64,000 nt of DNA from Chromobotia macracanthus (GCA_036877525.1 JAZGTH010000088.1:700001-764000), one strand, 5' to 3'; positions 14,296 to 30,640 are shown, counted from the first letter of the stretch. Notes: generated by a model not told the origin, from the sequence alone. Numbers and translations are program-made.

Positions 14296-17200
14296 ATCAT
14301 GTGTCATTCTTTTTTATCTGTGCAAACCATTTAAAAAAAGCAAAAGACGCATTAGGCTGTGTCATGTAGTGAATATAGTCTTATATACAGTAGCTTTACA
14401 GTACATAGCTATACAGTATCACGTCGTTTATACTTCACATTATACACATGAGAATGATGCATGTGAATGATACGTTTGACACTGTCTAATATGGTTCACA
14501 TGATTAAACTGCATGTTTTCATATAAGATTTCTTTGATTAGATGATGCATCCTGATGATGCTACACTACTGAAAAACAGTCATCACAAACATCAAGTATG
14601 ATACAATGTCACCTTAAACCAGAACAAAACAGCCACTGAGAGACGTTTAACTGCTGCTGAGAAAATACACTGTATTTAAATACCAGATCAGTACAGTAAA
14701 CTGACAAACTACAGACACAATCACAAAACTTCCAACACTCGAACGCTCTTACAGACGCTCCAGTTGTTTCACATTAAACACTTATCACAGGACCTGTCTG
14801 AAGACACAGTGTAAGGACAGCAGTACTGGGGAAAACTGGGTTGCATGATCTGGCTCTCAGGTGTTTTGTCATCAGTGTGTCTGTCACACTTGTACAACAT
14901 TGTTAATTACAACAATTACCATCTAAAGGCAGCAGTTGAATGACAGAGGGAATTAGTTATTAAAATCTAATTGTTTCTAAATGGTGTAATGAGGCAGTTT
15001 AATTTCACCTGTCTAGTAAGGGGTGATAGAGATGAAGTGGACTCATTAGTGCGTCTCCTCACACTCAGCTCTTACGGATTCTTAAGTAACAGTGTTGAGG
15101 TTGGACAGGGTGAAGTGTTGAGGTCACTGATGTTAATTCATTCGTTTAGTGTAACACTGTAACTGATACCAGGAAACTTCCAGGTTTCTCTGAGTTGTGT
15201 TAGAATACAGAGATGCAGACCTGCATTAAACATGCACAAATAATTCTACATTATCGCAGGTCTTTTAAACAGACCTTTAGTTAATATATGAGGATGATTC
15301 TTCATTTCTGACGACTTTTTCTCTCTCTTTGACCTCGTGAAAATGGGGAATTTAAGGATGGTGAGGTTACTGCAGATCATGTCTCAGACATCGAGAGAAT
15401 GAGCACAGCACTGGGAAATAAATGAAACAGTAACTGAGGTTAAAGATTCAATCTGCTAATGGGTAATGTCTGCACGGCACTCAGCTTTAAACTGCTCCAG
15501 TGGTGCAGAAAAGCTTCTCTTAAACCTAAGCTAAATGACACACATATGGACCTAACTATACACTTTAAGATGAGACTGAGGCTTAGCCGGTTGCTATGGC
15601 AACCATTTGAAATAAGAATCGTTTGGTTTAGTTGATGAATCACATTCAGTGTTTGAGGGACAGGTGAGAGGGTTTTAGAGGTCATGCTCAGTGAAAGAGA
15701 CTCACATGGATGGAGATGATAAACCACACTGTAAACTGTGAAGTTTCACTCTAGAGAGGGTAACACAGATCAACAATCTAGGACATCAACTGCACCTTTG
15801 ATATGAAAGGACACGTTCACTAAAATGTGTCACAAATGTTGTTGTCGTCGCACTGTTTTGATCTTTCCTGACTTTTTCTTTCTCAGTGTCTTCACCCCGG
15901 AACCCCACAGTTACAGAAAACAAATAAAACAGATTCTCTGCATCATAGATTATTCATGCCTTCATAGCCAGACCCATTTTCTCCTCATTTATATCTGTAA
16001 TGTAGAGACATTGCCATAATCAATAAATATTGATGATCTCATTGGAAAGATATGCTGAAGGCAAACTGCTGGTCACATAACACATGGTTACATTTCATTT
16101 CTGATATCAGACTACCACAATAACAGCAGCTATCTGCTCAACATGAGCTGCAGACGCTTTAAAAATGATATCTGATAGTTTCCAGTAAACTGCTTCTCTA
16201 AGACACACAATGGAAATCTGCTCTTCATGTTCTAATGTAAAACGAGCTCTGACTTTAACAAGGACATTATGTTTTTAACTCTGGGATCTGAATGATGTTT
16301 TTTTCCCTCAAACCTCCATCAGTTATCCTTAACAATGAAAAATGACTGGGCTGAAGATCTGACTGCTGGTGTGAAGCTGTAAATGAATCAGAAATCTGCT
16401 CTTCAGGATTCAGTTGGAGGACAGGAAGTGATTGTTAAAGACTGACTCTGGGGAAATCAGTTAACTCTGGTTAAAATGGATATTACCTTTGTTGAGTTTG
16501 AACTAATTTCATGGAAGCTGTCTGATAATGATCTGATCTCCGATGCTCTTCATAAGTCACTGCTCATTGACTGATGTCAATTCTACATCATTGCTGGACA
16601 GACAAACACAAACAAAAAAACAGCTTCCAAACAACACATGCTGAATTGTGCTTACACACAAACTGTTTTTCATATGTTCTTATGTTGTGCTGTCAATCAA
16701 AATCTAACAGCTTGTGCATATACCAGCCTGAGGGTAATTTGCAGTATGTTTATTTTATCGACTATGAAATATGTTACCTGCTGCATATTAAAAAGTGTTA
16801 TAATTAATATCTGAGTGAGTCACCCGTTGTATCTTCTGCCAGGTGAAAATCTTACATCAGTTGCTGAGTGAAGTAAGAGTTACAACAGTGACACTGATGT
16901 TTGCCTTTACAAACAGCAACAGTGATTCATAACTCCATATTTCTATGTTGTCACAGACCTACAAACATGAACCAGCTGCTGTATCAGAGTTTATCAGAAG
17001 CAATAAATAATCCAGGATTCTGTCAATCTCCCTCAAAACCATCATACATTTTGCTGTAATATCATCAGTCATCAGGGACTGACTTTCTACAGTAGAAATA
17101 AGCTCATTTAATCACATTTACACTGAAATACAATGAAGAGAATGTGATTGCTTCCAGGAAACTGTGAGGGGCAGAAAGTGTGTTTGTGACAGTTAAATGA

Positions 17201-20200
17201 CGTGTACAGCAGCAGTTATTTCAATATCACTCTATGAAACTCTTTTTATATATTAGAAACTCGTTTTTGTTATATATTAGTGTCATTTGTTGCACAGTCT
17301 GTACTAATGAATGTGAAAGGTCTGCTGTTTGTATAGAGAAAACCACAGCATCTATAATGTGTGAACATTATTAGTAGAGAACAGAATGTTTTTAATATAT
17401 TTAAATGTATGTATTTAGGAGACGCTTTTTAGTGTAATTTGGAAAAGATGATAAAATTCAAAATATAGTCATGAATCATATGGAGTCACAATATCACAAC
17501 ACAACAGAGAGGTGATGTTTCACTGCCAGAAAGGCTCTAGTGATCATTCTAAAGGAGACGAGAAAGCGCATTATGAAAATACAGAGAATCTGAAGTTACT
17601 CAGACATTGATATGCAAACTACATATACAAATGTAACTATTTTCTTTGTTTAATGTTGTTTGTTTAACTCCATTTTACCAAGTGGACCGTTACATAAACA
17701 TATTAGTACAATCTGCACACAAATGCCTTTAATATATAACATTAACAGACATATATAACAGATAAGTGGGCTGTCAGAAGTGTTATCTTGCTCTGGCTCA
17801 TGAATCATTCATGTTTCAGTTGTCTGTGGGAATGTTTGAGGGTGTTTGTCAGTCTGCAGGAAAAGGCTGTTGCAGATATTTGTTCTCAGTGGGACTGAAA
17901 AATATTAATATCCACCTCAAATATGTCAGTATGTAGCTAATGTAGCACAAGACTTAATGAACCAATACAATTCTCCTGACAGAACGACTGTCAATCTAGA
18001 CCCGTACAGAGAGCAGTCTACAGAGACAAGTGTGAATGGAGCTCTCAAGAGGAAAGCAGTACTGATGTTCTCAATTACAAGAGCGCTTAAAAGCTAAACG
18101 AGCTTTTCTGATGAGTCATTTCATCTGCAGCGCAGAGAGTCAAAGACTGATGATGGAATGAGTGAGAAACGAGAAGTGATGGAGAACCTTAAGGAGAACC
18201 TCTTCAGGTCAGATGACCGTCATGAAGTTCTGGAGATGTGTGAACTTCATGAGTGGGTTTTGTTATTGTAAACTTGTGTTCACACTGAGACAACTTGAAG
18301 TAACGATTAAGCACAACAGTCACTGGCCAGTTTTTCAGTGGACCTGCAGGACCTGCTTACTGCTTAAGTATTTTTTCCTTCGATTTTCTCTGTAGAGATT
18401 CCAGAAAAATTCTTCAAGCGTGAACCAGTCCAATCAGTTTTGATGATTTACAGCATAACAAACTTTGATTAAACAAAAAGACAAACATAAGATTAAGCAC
18501 TTCAGTGTTTTTATGAATAAATGAGACACTCCTTCAAGCAAACCAGAACTGACAGTACAACAGAAAACTATAACTATTATTATTATTTGATTAGTCTTAA
18601 CACACCAAAACTGTGAAACATTCACAATCATGTTTCAGACATGATTCAGACAAATCTAAAAATAGTTTAATAATGTAGACCTGTGCGCGGCCACTGATGG
18701 ACAACTGTTCATGGAATTAGCAAAGAGGAAACAAGAGTCTCTTTCCCAGTTAAAGGATCTTTCTGGAATAAGAGCAGATACAGTTTTAAGAATACAGATT
18801 CCCAAACCTGCGTGTTTCAGATACCAACACTCATAGGTGAGCACCTTGTTAATCTGCATGGATGTTTTCTTGAACCCAAGGATTCTGTCTGGATTTCTGC
18901 AACCCAAAAACAGTTCAACACATCATTCTATTTTCAATACATGCTGGAAAATAATAGTTGCTCTGCTTCAGAGCCATTTTAACGTGTTTCATATGCAGCC
19001 AAAAGCATACAGTTTTACTCTGAGAGGGTATTTAAATTTTAGACCTGTTATTAAAATGTATAGCAGTAGATTTCAGTGTCTGCAAAATGGTTTGGAAATA
19101 TGTCAATGTTTGTTATTTGTCCACAGGAAATGTCAATGCAAAGAACAGACTGATTTACCATCATCTTCAGAAATCTGCAGCTCTTAAACACATTCAGAGA
19201 TAATAAGAGTCGATCTCCTCTAAATGACTCTTTTCTGAGTGAATCTCCTCAATCTAATCAGTTGCATTGAGAATGAAGTGAAGGCACCGCGTGACGTTCA
19301 GTGTGTGGCCAATAGCTCTAATTGAATGACTCTCCAGCGGAAGCCACTTCACATGTACAGAGGCAGACCTTCAGGCAGCCCTTTCTTTCTGAATAGCCTC
19401 TGATTAACAAAGACCAAAGTTCAGCTGCAGCTGTTTAACTCTTTCCTGTCAACATTACACTCAATCTGACCTCCAACTTTCACCTCTCACCCAAAGCTTT
19501 CTCAGGTACGACTGATTGCTGTTGGCTGCAATCACTTGAATTCATGCAGAAATGATGCTTTCTATATTGAAATATTAAAATCAACCTTCAACCCTTTCAC
19601 TACCGGTAGAGACCCTCAGACTCACTTCTCAGTTTAATCTCTTTCACCTCCATACATGATGAATTCACACTTAAGATTAATCAAGTAAACGTTCACTGAA
19701 GGTTTTGTTTAATTTGTTCTCCTCCAGGGTTCCTGCTCACCTGGTGAAAAACAGAATACAGAACAGATTAAAGGTTTACGCACAACTACAGATTCTACCA
19801 GCATTTTCCCACCCGCATGTCATTACAAACCCCAACGACTTTCTGTCTTCCACAGCAACTGCATAGCAACACACTAACAACCACTCAGAACACCATGGCA
19901 ACCACACAGCAATGCCATGACAACCACCTGAGCATTGGGCTGCGTTCTGCACAGACAAGCTCCTCTTACATTCCCATCAGAGAAAGTCATTGTTAACTTG
20001 TTTTTTTAAACTCACTTCATTGCTGGAACACAAATACGCTGTAACATTTTTTAATATAAAAATATATGAAATGTCTTAAATGAAAGTGTGACAGGAGTGA
20101 ATGTGATGAACATGTGAGTGTCTGACAGCACACACAGCAGGAGAATCGGCGTGAAGAATAAATGGAGAACAGGTTCCAGGTTTCAGGACAGCTGTGAGAC

Positions 20201-21440
20201 AGAGCCCATGTCAGCAGAACTTTCATCACAAGCACATACTGACACCCATCTCAGAGTCAGCAAAGAAAAATCACAGGAATATATAAATACAATAAATAAA
20301 CAACTCGATAAAAGTCACTCAGACACGTCAGGTATGTGGATTTGTTTCTCTGCAGTGAGACAGGCAGAAATGTCCTGCAGCCAGTTTTAGTGTCTGCAGG
20401 GTCATGCTGGATCAGGTTCGTACATTTCGAGCAGGAGAGAAAACACAGGGACCCACTGATCCATCGCTGTACTGTGGTGAATGCAGTTAATAATAAAAAA
20501 TTTTAAAAAGTTAATATTTGAATGAAACATCGAGCAATATAGATTTTATCACAAACAGACTCTTTACTTTCTGAGATCTGGAATGTAAACACAGGCACAC
20601 GTATGTTCTGGTTAAAGAACGAGAGGTCAGGTCACAAGGTCAGTGGTAACGTACTCGCCCCGGTGCATTGTGGGAGGTAAAATACATTGAGAAGTTTAGA
20701 GGGTGGCTCTGCATATAAATGAGATATATGATCAGTCATGGGAAGTATTTATTTCTGTCCAACCCCTGCCTGTATTTCTGCATTAGAAATGCTTGATGAA
20801 TCAGTTTCTAAAAGGTAAGAAGGCAACCTGAATGCTAAAGCTGAAGTTATTGCATATCAGGCTAAGCTTTAGTGAGAAAGACTGCACCAACAAATCAATA
20901 TTCACCAGCTCAGTGAGGTTAAAACAAGGTACCCGTAATCACACTGCCAGTCCAAACCGCTGCTAAAAATCCCTCTTACTGTTGCTTATTTCAGGGTTAG
21001 TGTTTTGAACAAACCCTCATCTCTAAGTTATAAAGAAAGTGTATGTTTCCCACACTTTCTGTTTGTGCTACACACAGACATCTTGCTGAGGTGGGGAGTG
21101 ATGTTACTTTTTGAAATGATCAGATTTACAATGATAAAATAACTGTGAAAAAAACCCATAGACCCACAATGGTACAGAGCAATATAAATCTAATACTGTC
21201 CTGAAAATAGATTTATTATGTATACAAACATAATAAAAAACATCTATAACCCATAGCAACCAGCCACAACACTCAAGAATCATGACAGTGACTGCTGATA
21301 TATTTTTGTATATTTTGTATATATATATTTATTTCAATACAACACTAAACTGGCATCAGTTATAATTCAAAGTGTGATGGCAAGCCGTGAATTACACAAT
21401 GCTCAATGCTCTGTCCTATCCTCCTAACAAAGAAATATCT
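14296..21440. other. Long non-coding stretch, no gene recognised
   Basis: Seven kilobases of AT-rich sequence in which I can support no exon. Open frames such as 18837-19187 (plus) and 15440-15727 (minus) have no splice pattern, domain or composition that would mark a protein. A repeat relic at 19800-19945 is listed separately. Regulatory elements could be present but cannot be told from sequence alone. Confidence 0.5.
19800..19945. repeat. Nested Angel-like and AGCAAC-type repeat relic
   Basis: CCCGCATGTCATTACAAACC and CGACTTTCTGTCTTCC match the middle of the Angel-type element. They run directly into CAGCAACTGCATAGCAACAC, ACCATGGCAACCACACAGCA and ATGCCATGACAACCACC, which belong to the AGCAAC family. 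Confidence 0.5.
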
Positions 21441-21529
21441 CCTTGTCTCTAGTTCATTCTGTCTCTAGGAGCAGAATATCCGCTTGTAAATGTAACTTTG
21501 TAGATTTGGCTTGTTGGCTCGCAAGGCAA

Positions 21530-21604
21530 AATGTTCAGTGCTCTCGTCTTTTTGTAAGTCACTTTGGATAAAAGCGTCTGCTAAATGACTAAATGTAAAT
21601 GTAA
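21530..21604 (+). mobile_element. Retroposon 3' tail ending in (AAATGT)n
   Basis: The words TGTAAGTCACTTTGGATAAA, AGCGTCTGCTAAATGACTAA and ATGTAAATGTAA form the conserved 3' end shared by many fish SINEs and their partner LINEs, with a short 6-bp repeat tail. The 5' part is not recognisable, so this is probably a 5'-truncated insertion. Confidence 0.75.
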
Positions 21605-24600
21605 GTTATAGATTATATCATTTCACAGCATCTGAGTCTCATTGTGCTCTATCAGCATCAACGCTGTTCTGAAATCTGTCTGAAATATCAGTGTATTTCA
21701 GTGATTCTGTATATATGTGTTAGATTCCACACATTCTCAGAGTTCCTCTGCAGATACCCACAGTTCTCAGCAGCACACACACTCAGAGCTCGTGAATCTG
21801 TGATCACAGACAACAGAAGAACAGAGGAGGAATATAGCAATAACCACAGCATGACGGACCACAGTGACGTGACAGTCACATGATCCAATTTAACTCTGCT
21901 TCTGTTTTTAAATCTATCAGTGTTTGCTATTATGATTGTAATAAAAGATGAAGCAGAAGTAAACAAATGTTTAAACTACTGAAAAGATAACGTCTGCACT
22001 TCTACACAAGAATAAAACAAAGAATAAACTGCTGTTTGTTAGCATTAACACTGATGGTGATGATGTCATCTGATGATGTCACGGAGAGTCACTTCAGATT
22101 TCAGGCAGATTTGAATGTAACTCATGTTTATGTTCAGAAAGCAAATCTTCAATCATCACAGGATTGAGAGTTCACTTTGAGTAACATACGTGATCTTGCT
22201 AAAATCAGGCTTCAATCTCACAGTGCTACTGCAGAGCTGGAGAGTATTATTCACTAACCAACCATCTTAATCTAAACACTCACTCTGGTAACTCTGTTAA
22301 CTGGCACAAAACAGATTGCATACACTGATTAATACAGAAGTAACTCTACAGCTATGATAAATGCAGCCAGGGCTTGTGTTTAATTAGAAATGTGCATGTG
22401 ACCTGGAGACTGTTTTATTTTTAAAGCTTGTTATGTCTGATTTAATTGAAACAGTTCATTAGTTTAGTCACCTGATTGTTTTTGAACTTTAAGACTAATT
22501 TTCTAAGTGAATGTTCCCGGTCTTACATTGTATTATTGATGCTGTGAAGAGATGAAGAGAGATGTGATGTTACATTTATCTTACATGTGATTTTCACTGG
22601 ATGGATGATTAGAAGATAAAGGACATCTCAGATGTTGAGACAGCTTATCTGACTTATAAATGAGCTTATAAGACTTATCAGTGATAGAGAAAGACCATCA
22701 GTCAGTCTCAACACAGAACATGTGCAGACATTCTGTTGAAATCTTCAAATCTCTTCTTCATTAGTTCTGAGCTTTGTTTGCATCATTGATGTGTGGTTTG
22801 TATGTAAACCCTCCACCTGTCTGATGTGATACTTCTGCTATTATTATTCTACATTCATATTGAAATGAAGTTCAGAGAGTGTGTGGATGAGACAGCAGGT
22901 CAGTGCAGCTTTCATTAGACACTTAAACACACATAAGAACACACTCGTCTCAATTCTGCCTGTCATGAGTGAAACATTGTTTTTCAGGTTTGTTTGGGGA
23001 TGTTTTATCAGTCACAGTTTGTCGTCCCCAAACTGCCAATCAACCATGTCTCATAAAATAAAGAAGAGTTCTGCTTTTGTTCAGTATGTTTTTGTGAGGG
23101 ACTTTATTTTCTGTTTGTGATTCTGGATTATAGAACATCAGTGTCAACATGGTGACTGTGTGTTATTATCTTTTTCATTGCCATAAGTGAACAGGTTAGA
23201 AGCTGCTGTTTCACCAGATGCTGTTGAATATAGTCTTTTAAACTCAGTCTGCGATTCAACACTGACTGCTGTGAGGTGTCATTAATATAAAACACATCTC
23301 AGTCTTCAGGCTTGAGACCTGGAGAATTAAAATAGTCAAGCACATCTGTATCTTTCACTCTGAAACATTTATTACTTACAGAATCTGGAAGCACCAACAT
23401 CGACCTACTCTCCATTCATCCCTCCAGTGTCACCTGCAAAAGCAAACTGCACCATGAACACATTCAGAACCACATTCACTCTAACAGACAGTTTACGATA
23501 CACCTGAACACTTTAAAACCATGTGTCTGGTGGGATTGTGTCTGATTCACAAACACAACTGCAGCTGAGATTTATTTCATTTCTGGCAAAAATGATCAGC
23601 CATGAAAACTGATGATGATAAGAAATGCATGCTGGTTTAAAGCATATGGGAATGTGAGAGTTAATCCTGCAGGAAAGAACACTGGTCTGTATTTGAAACT
23701 CAGTTCCTCTCAGCCTTTGGCTTCTCTAATCTTACTCATTTTTAAGACAATATTCAGATTGATTAGTTTTAAACACTTTAAATAACTGTTTTATTAGGAT
23801 CTGTTTCTTGTGAAACCATCTCTGCCCACTAGGAACATGCAAGCATGACAATTTATTACTAAAAGAGAACATTTGTGTTCATAAAGAACAGAATTCTGCT
23901 GGAGAGGACAAATACAAACTACACCAGACAACAACATTCTGAAGAATTTAACAGACTGGTGAGTCTTCTTCAAGAGCCGCATGACAAAGTGTGGTCCATA
24001 CAGAAACAGCAGAGTGAGGTCAATATAATCTTAATATTTAGATTCACAGTATAACATTAAAACATACAGCTGTACAGGGCACGGCTGTGTTTAGAGCCTC
24101 TTCACTGAACAGCAGTGAATTCTGAGGCTAACTGAGAGAGACAGTGTTAATTTAAAGGGTACATTATAAAGACACTTTCTACTTCCCCACAGGAGCTCAG
24201 AAAAAAGATCTCATACCTGCCATTATCACTGGCCAGTGAGTGACTGATTTATCCGGCAGATGGTCTTTTTTGTTTTATTGTCATGAAAAACAAGGTAAAA
24301 ATCAGAGAAGTAAAATAATGATACATTTCTCCTCATTGTTACATACTACACTTGATATAGATTATCAAGAACAATGCCATATTGGGTCAGTAAAACATGT
24401 AAACAAACAGACCTCAGCCTAATAATCCAAATCTCACACACCAACAGATAAACAGTTTTGATAAAACCTTTTTCTTTATGCAGTTCAATTTAGTTCAATG
24501 TGAGCTGGACAAGTTTACATGAGATTCACCCAGTAATCATTTCTAATAACATCCATCACAGCTCATTCTGTGAAGAGAAACATTCAAAAGCACATCATTA

Positions 24601-25138
24601 GCACCTCACAAGTTCATTTGCATGTGTTTATTTTCATAAACTAGTCAGAACTTGAGAGACTTCCAGTCATCAGATGTGAGAAACTCTATCTGTGTGTCCC
24701 TCTGTCTTTCACTCTTTCAGACTGTGTGTGCAACTTCCTGATTGCTCATGACAACAGCGCTGTATTTTCATCACAACCAGCAGATTCTTTTACAACACCA
24801 GCAATCAAACCAGAAAGATAAAGAGAGATTAATTTCTGATCTCTTCAGAAGAGTAAAGATATATTCAACACACTGCTGAATGGATATACTGAAGCTAATG
24901 TGATGTTCAGAGACAGATACTGTCAGATGGATGGGAATGGTGGATTGTGTCATTTCAATGCTCTTCTCTAAACATCAGCAGGTCGTTTAATCTTGTATTC
25001 TGACTGGAGGTTCTTCTGTGAAATCATCTGATGGGATAAGTCCTTCAGTTGTCTTGATGGTGTTATTGGGATGTTTCTCAGTCAACTTTAGCTCTTTGTG
25101 TTTAATCTCATTATTTATTGTGTAAGTGTTGAGTGTCA
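21605..25138. other. Non-coding DNA, no gene recognised
   Basis: No exon, RNA gene or recognisable repeat. The open frames are short and without features. Confidence 0.5.
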
Positions 25139-25183
25139 GCTGTGTGTGTGTGTGTGTGTGTGTGTGTATTTATTTATTTATTG
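25139..25183. repeat. (TG)n-(TATT)n compound microsatellite
   Basis: About 14 TG repeats run directly into TATT repeats. Confidence 0.95.
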
Positions 25184-27090
25184 ATGTATAACACTGGCTA
25201 AATGTGTGTTGGAGACATCCCTGTAGGTGTGTGTGCACTCATGACTGTGGTTGTTTTGACTGATTCATTCAGGAAGTAGAATGGTATTTGTAAATTAGCA
25301 TCACAGCATCTTCACTGCTTTGAGAAACATAATTTCTAATAAATATGTTAATGGAAGGCGACACTCACAGTCAAGTTTTAACTGCAATTAAATCTGTCAA
25401 TAACATCAGTGTATAATCAGCCATGATTCAACATAATCTGTTGATTCAAGCACTCAACACTAAACAAACTGCAACATTTACTGCATCACAAACATGTTCC
25501 ATCCATAATCAATGTCTCAATCGCACATTAATCACCACCAAAGACTAAAAGAGTGAGATTAAGACAGACAATGAGGAAAAGTAAAAACAACTGTGTGAGA
25601 GAGAATCTGATCATCTGATCTCCATCACACACACACACACTGATCTCCATCACACACACACTGATCTCCATCACACTCACACTGATCTCCATCACACACA
25701 CACACACTGATCTCCATCATACACACAGACAATGATCTCCATCACACACACACACTGATCTCCATCACACACACTCACACTGATCTCCATCACACACAAC
25801 ACTGATCTCCATCACACACACACACACTGATCTCCATCACACACACACACACTGATCTCCATCACACACACACACACTGATCTCCATCACACACACACAC
25901 ACTGATCTCCATCACACACACAGACAATGATCTCCATCACACACACTCACACTGATCTCCATCATACACACACACTGATCTCCATCATACACACACACAC
26001 TGATCTCCATCACACACACACACACACTGATCTCCATCACACACACACACACTGATCTCCATCACACACACACACACTGATCTCCATCACACACACAGAC
26101 AATGATCTCCATCACACACACACACACTGATCTCCATCACACACACACACACTGATCTCCATCACACACACACACACACACACAGAGATCTCCATCACAC
26201 ACACACACTGATCTCCATCACACACACTCACACTGATCTCCATTACACACACACACACTGATCTCCATCATACACACAGACACTGATCTCCATCACACAC
26301 ACACACAGATCTCCATCACACGCACACCCTGATCTCCATCATACACACACACACTGATCTCCATCACACGCACACCCTGATCTCCATCACACACTCACAA
26401 TGATCTCCATCACACACTCACACTGATCTCCATCACACACACACACACTGATCTCCATCACACACACACACACTGATCTCCATCATACACACAGACAATG
26501 ATCTCCATCACACACACTCACACTGATCTCCATCACACACACACACACACTGATCTCCATCATACACACAGACAATGATCTCCATCACACACACACACAC
26601 AGATCTCCATCACACGCACACCCTGATCTCCATCATACACACACACACTGATCTCCATCACACACACACAATGATCTCTACACACACACACACACACACA
26701 CACAGATCTCCATCACACACACACCCTGATCTCTATCATACACACACACACTGATCTCCATCACACACACACAATGATCTCCATCATACACACACACACA
26801 CTGATCTCCATCACACACACACACTGATCTCCATCACACACACACACTGATCTCCATCATACACGCACACACACAGATCTCCATCACACACACACACTGA
26901 TCTCCATCATACACGCACACACACTGATCTCCATCACACACACACACTGATCTCCATCATACACACACACACACTGATCTCCATCACACACACACAATGA
27001 TCTTCATCACACACACACACTGATCTCCATCACACACACACACTGATCTCCATCATACACACACACACACACACACACACTGATCTCCAT

Positions 27091-27121
<31 letters not shown>

Positions 27122-27760
27122 TGATCTCCATCACACACACACACACAATGATCTCCATCATACACACACACACACTGATCTCCATCACACACACACACTG
27201 ATCTCCATCACACACACACTGATCTCCATCACACACACACAATGATCTCCATCACACACACACACACTGATCTCCATCATACACACACACACACACACAC
27301 ACTGATCTCCATCATACACACACACACACAGATCTCAATCTCACACACACACACACAGATCTCCATCACACGCACACACAATGATCTCCATCACACGCAC
27401 ACACTGATCTCCATCACACACACACACACACACACAATGATCTCCATCACACACACACGCTGATCTCCATCACACACACACACACTGATCTCCATCACAC
27501 ACACACACTGATCTCCATCACACACACACAATGATCTCCATCATACACACACACAGTGATCTCCATCTCACACACACACACAGTGATCTCCATCACACAC
27601 ATACACACACACACTGATCTCCATCACACACACACACTGATCTCCATCACACACACACACTGATCTCCATCACACACACACACTGATCTCCATCATACAC
27701 GCACACACACTGATCTCCATCACACACACACACTGATCTCCATCATACACGCACACACAC

Positions 27761-29630
27761 AGATCTCAATCTCACACACACAAACACACACACACACTGA
27801 TCTCCATCACACACACACAATGATCTCCATCACACACACACACTGATCTCCATCACACACACACACACTGATCTCCATCACACACACACACTGATCTCCA
27901 TCATACACACACACACTGATCTCCATCACACACACACACTGATCTCCATCACACACATACATACACACACTGATCTCCATCACACACACACAATGATCTC
28001 CATCACACACACACAATGATCTCCATCACACACACACTGATCTCCATCATACACACACACCCTGATCTCCATCACACACACACCCTGATCTCCATCACAC
28101 ACACACACACTGATCTCCATCACAGACACACACACTGATCTCCATCACACACACACAATGATCTCCATCACACACACACGCTGATCTCCATCACACACAC
28201 ACACACACACACACTGATCTCCATCATACACACACACACTGATCTCCATCACACACACACACACACTGATCTCCATCACACACACTCACACTGATCTCCA
28301 TCACACACACACACACTGATCTCCATCATACACACAGACAATGATCTCCATCACACACACACACACACAGATCTCCATCACACACACACACACACACAGA
28401 TCTCCATCACACACACACACACTGATCTCCATCACACACACACACACTGATCTCCATCACACACACACACACTGATCTCCATCACACACACACACACTGA
28501 TCTCCATCACACACACACCCTGATCTCCATCACACACACACACACTGATCTCCATCACACACACACTGATCTCCATCACACACACACCCTGATCTCCATC
28601 ACACACACACACACTGATCTCCATCACAGACACACACACTGATCTCCATCACACACACACACACACACTGATCTCCATCACACACACACACACAGTGATC
28701 TCCATCACACACATACACACACACACTGATCTCCATCACACACACACACTGATCTCCATCACACACAGTGATCTCCATCACACACATACACACACACACT
28801 GATCTCCATCACACACACACACTGATCTCCATCACACACACACACTGATCTCCATCATACACGCACACACACAGATCTCAATCTCACACACACAAACACA
28901 CACACACACACTGATCTCCATCACACACACACAATGATCTCCATCACACACACACACTGATCTCCATCACACACACACACACTGATCTCCATCACACACA
29001 CACACTGATCTCCATCATACACACACACACTGATCTCCATCACACACACACACTGATCTCCATCACACACATACATACACACACTGATCTCCATCACACA
29101 CACACTGATCTCCATCATACACACACACCCTGATCTCCATCACACACACACCCTGATCTCCATCACACACACACACACTGATCTCCATCACAGACACACA
29201 CACTGATCTCCATCACACACACACAATGATCTCCATCACACACACACGCTGATCTCCATCACACACACACACACACACACTGATCTCCATCATACACACA
29301 CACACTGATCTCCATCACACACACACACACACTGATCTCCATCACACACACTCACACTGATCTCCATCACACACACACACACTGATCTCCATCATACACA
29401 CAGACAATGATCTCCATCACACACACACACACACAGATCTCCATCACACACACACACACACACAGATCTCCATCACACACACACACACACTGATCTCCAT
29501 CACACACACACACACTGATCTCCATCACACACACACCCTGATCTCCATCACACACACACACACTGATCTCCATCACACACACACCCTGATCTCCATCAAA
29601 CACACACACACTGATCTCCATCACAGACAC
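27761..29630. repeat. Higher-order duplication of about 1.0-1.1 kb inside the array
   Basis: Marked units recur in the same order at a near-constant distance: AGATCTCAATCTC at 27761 and 28873 (1112 apart), ATACACACACACCC at 28049 and 29117 (1068), CACAGACACA at 28121 and 29189 (1068), ACACAGACAATG near 28330 and 29396 (about 1066), and a later CACAGACAC at 28624 and 29621 (997). This is a block duplication with small later losses, not random unit shuffling. Confidence 0.85.
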
Positions 29631-29940
29631 ACACACTGATCTCCATCACACACACACACACACACTGATCTCCATCACACACACACACACTGATCTCCAT
29701 CACACACACACACACTGATCTCCATCACACACACACACGCTGATCTCCATCACACACACACACACTGATCTCCATCACACACACACACACTGATCTCCAT
29801 CACACACACACCCTGATCTCCATCAAACACCCTGATCTCCATCACACACACACACACACTGATCTCCATCACAGACACACACACTGATCTCCATCACACA
29901 CACACAATGATCTCCATCACACACACACGCTGATCTCCAG

Positions 29941-30640
29941 CATACACACACAACCTGATCTCCTTCACACACACACCCTGATCTCCATCATACATAGACA
30001 CACTGATCTCCATCATACACACAGACAATGATCTCCATCACACACACACACACAATGATCTCCATCACACACACACACTGATCTCCATCACACACACAGA
30101 CAATGATCTCCATCACACACACACACACACACACACAATGATCTCCATCACACACACACAATGATCTCCATCACACACACAATGATCTCCATCACACACA
30201 CACACACTGATCTCCATCATACACACACACCCTGATCTCCATCACACACACACCCTGATCTCCATCACACACACACACAATGATCTCCATCACACACACA
30301 CACACTGATCTCCATCACAGACACACACACTGATCTCCATCACACACACACAATGATCTCCATCACACACACACGCTGATCTCCATCACACACACACACA
30401 CTGATCTCCATCACACACACACACACTGATCTCCATCACACACACACCCTGATCTCCATCACACACACACACACTGATCTCCATCACAGACACACACACT
30501 GATCTCCATCACACACACACAATGATCTCCATCACACACACACGCTGATCTCCATCATACACACACAACCTGATCTCCTTCACACACACACCCTGATCTC
30601 CATCATACATAGACACACTGATCTCCATCATACACACACA
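29941..30640. repeat. Second higher-order duplication, offset about 615 bp
   Basis: The rare block CATACACACACAACCTGATC, then CTCCTTCACACACACACCC and CATACATAGACACACTG, occurs at 29941-30010 and again at 30556-30625. The single-base marks CTCCTTCAC and CATAGACAC appear only in these two places. Confidence 0.85.

Noticed and set aside
18656..19187. Overlapping ORFs on both strands (83 and 116 codons)
   Set aside because: No domain or homology I recognise; ordinary for AT-rich non-coding DNA.
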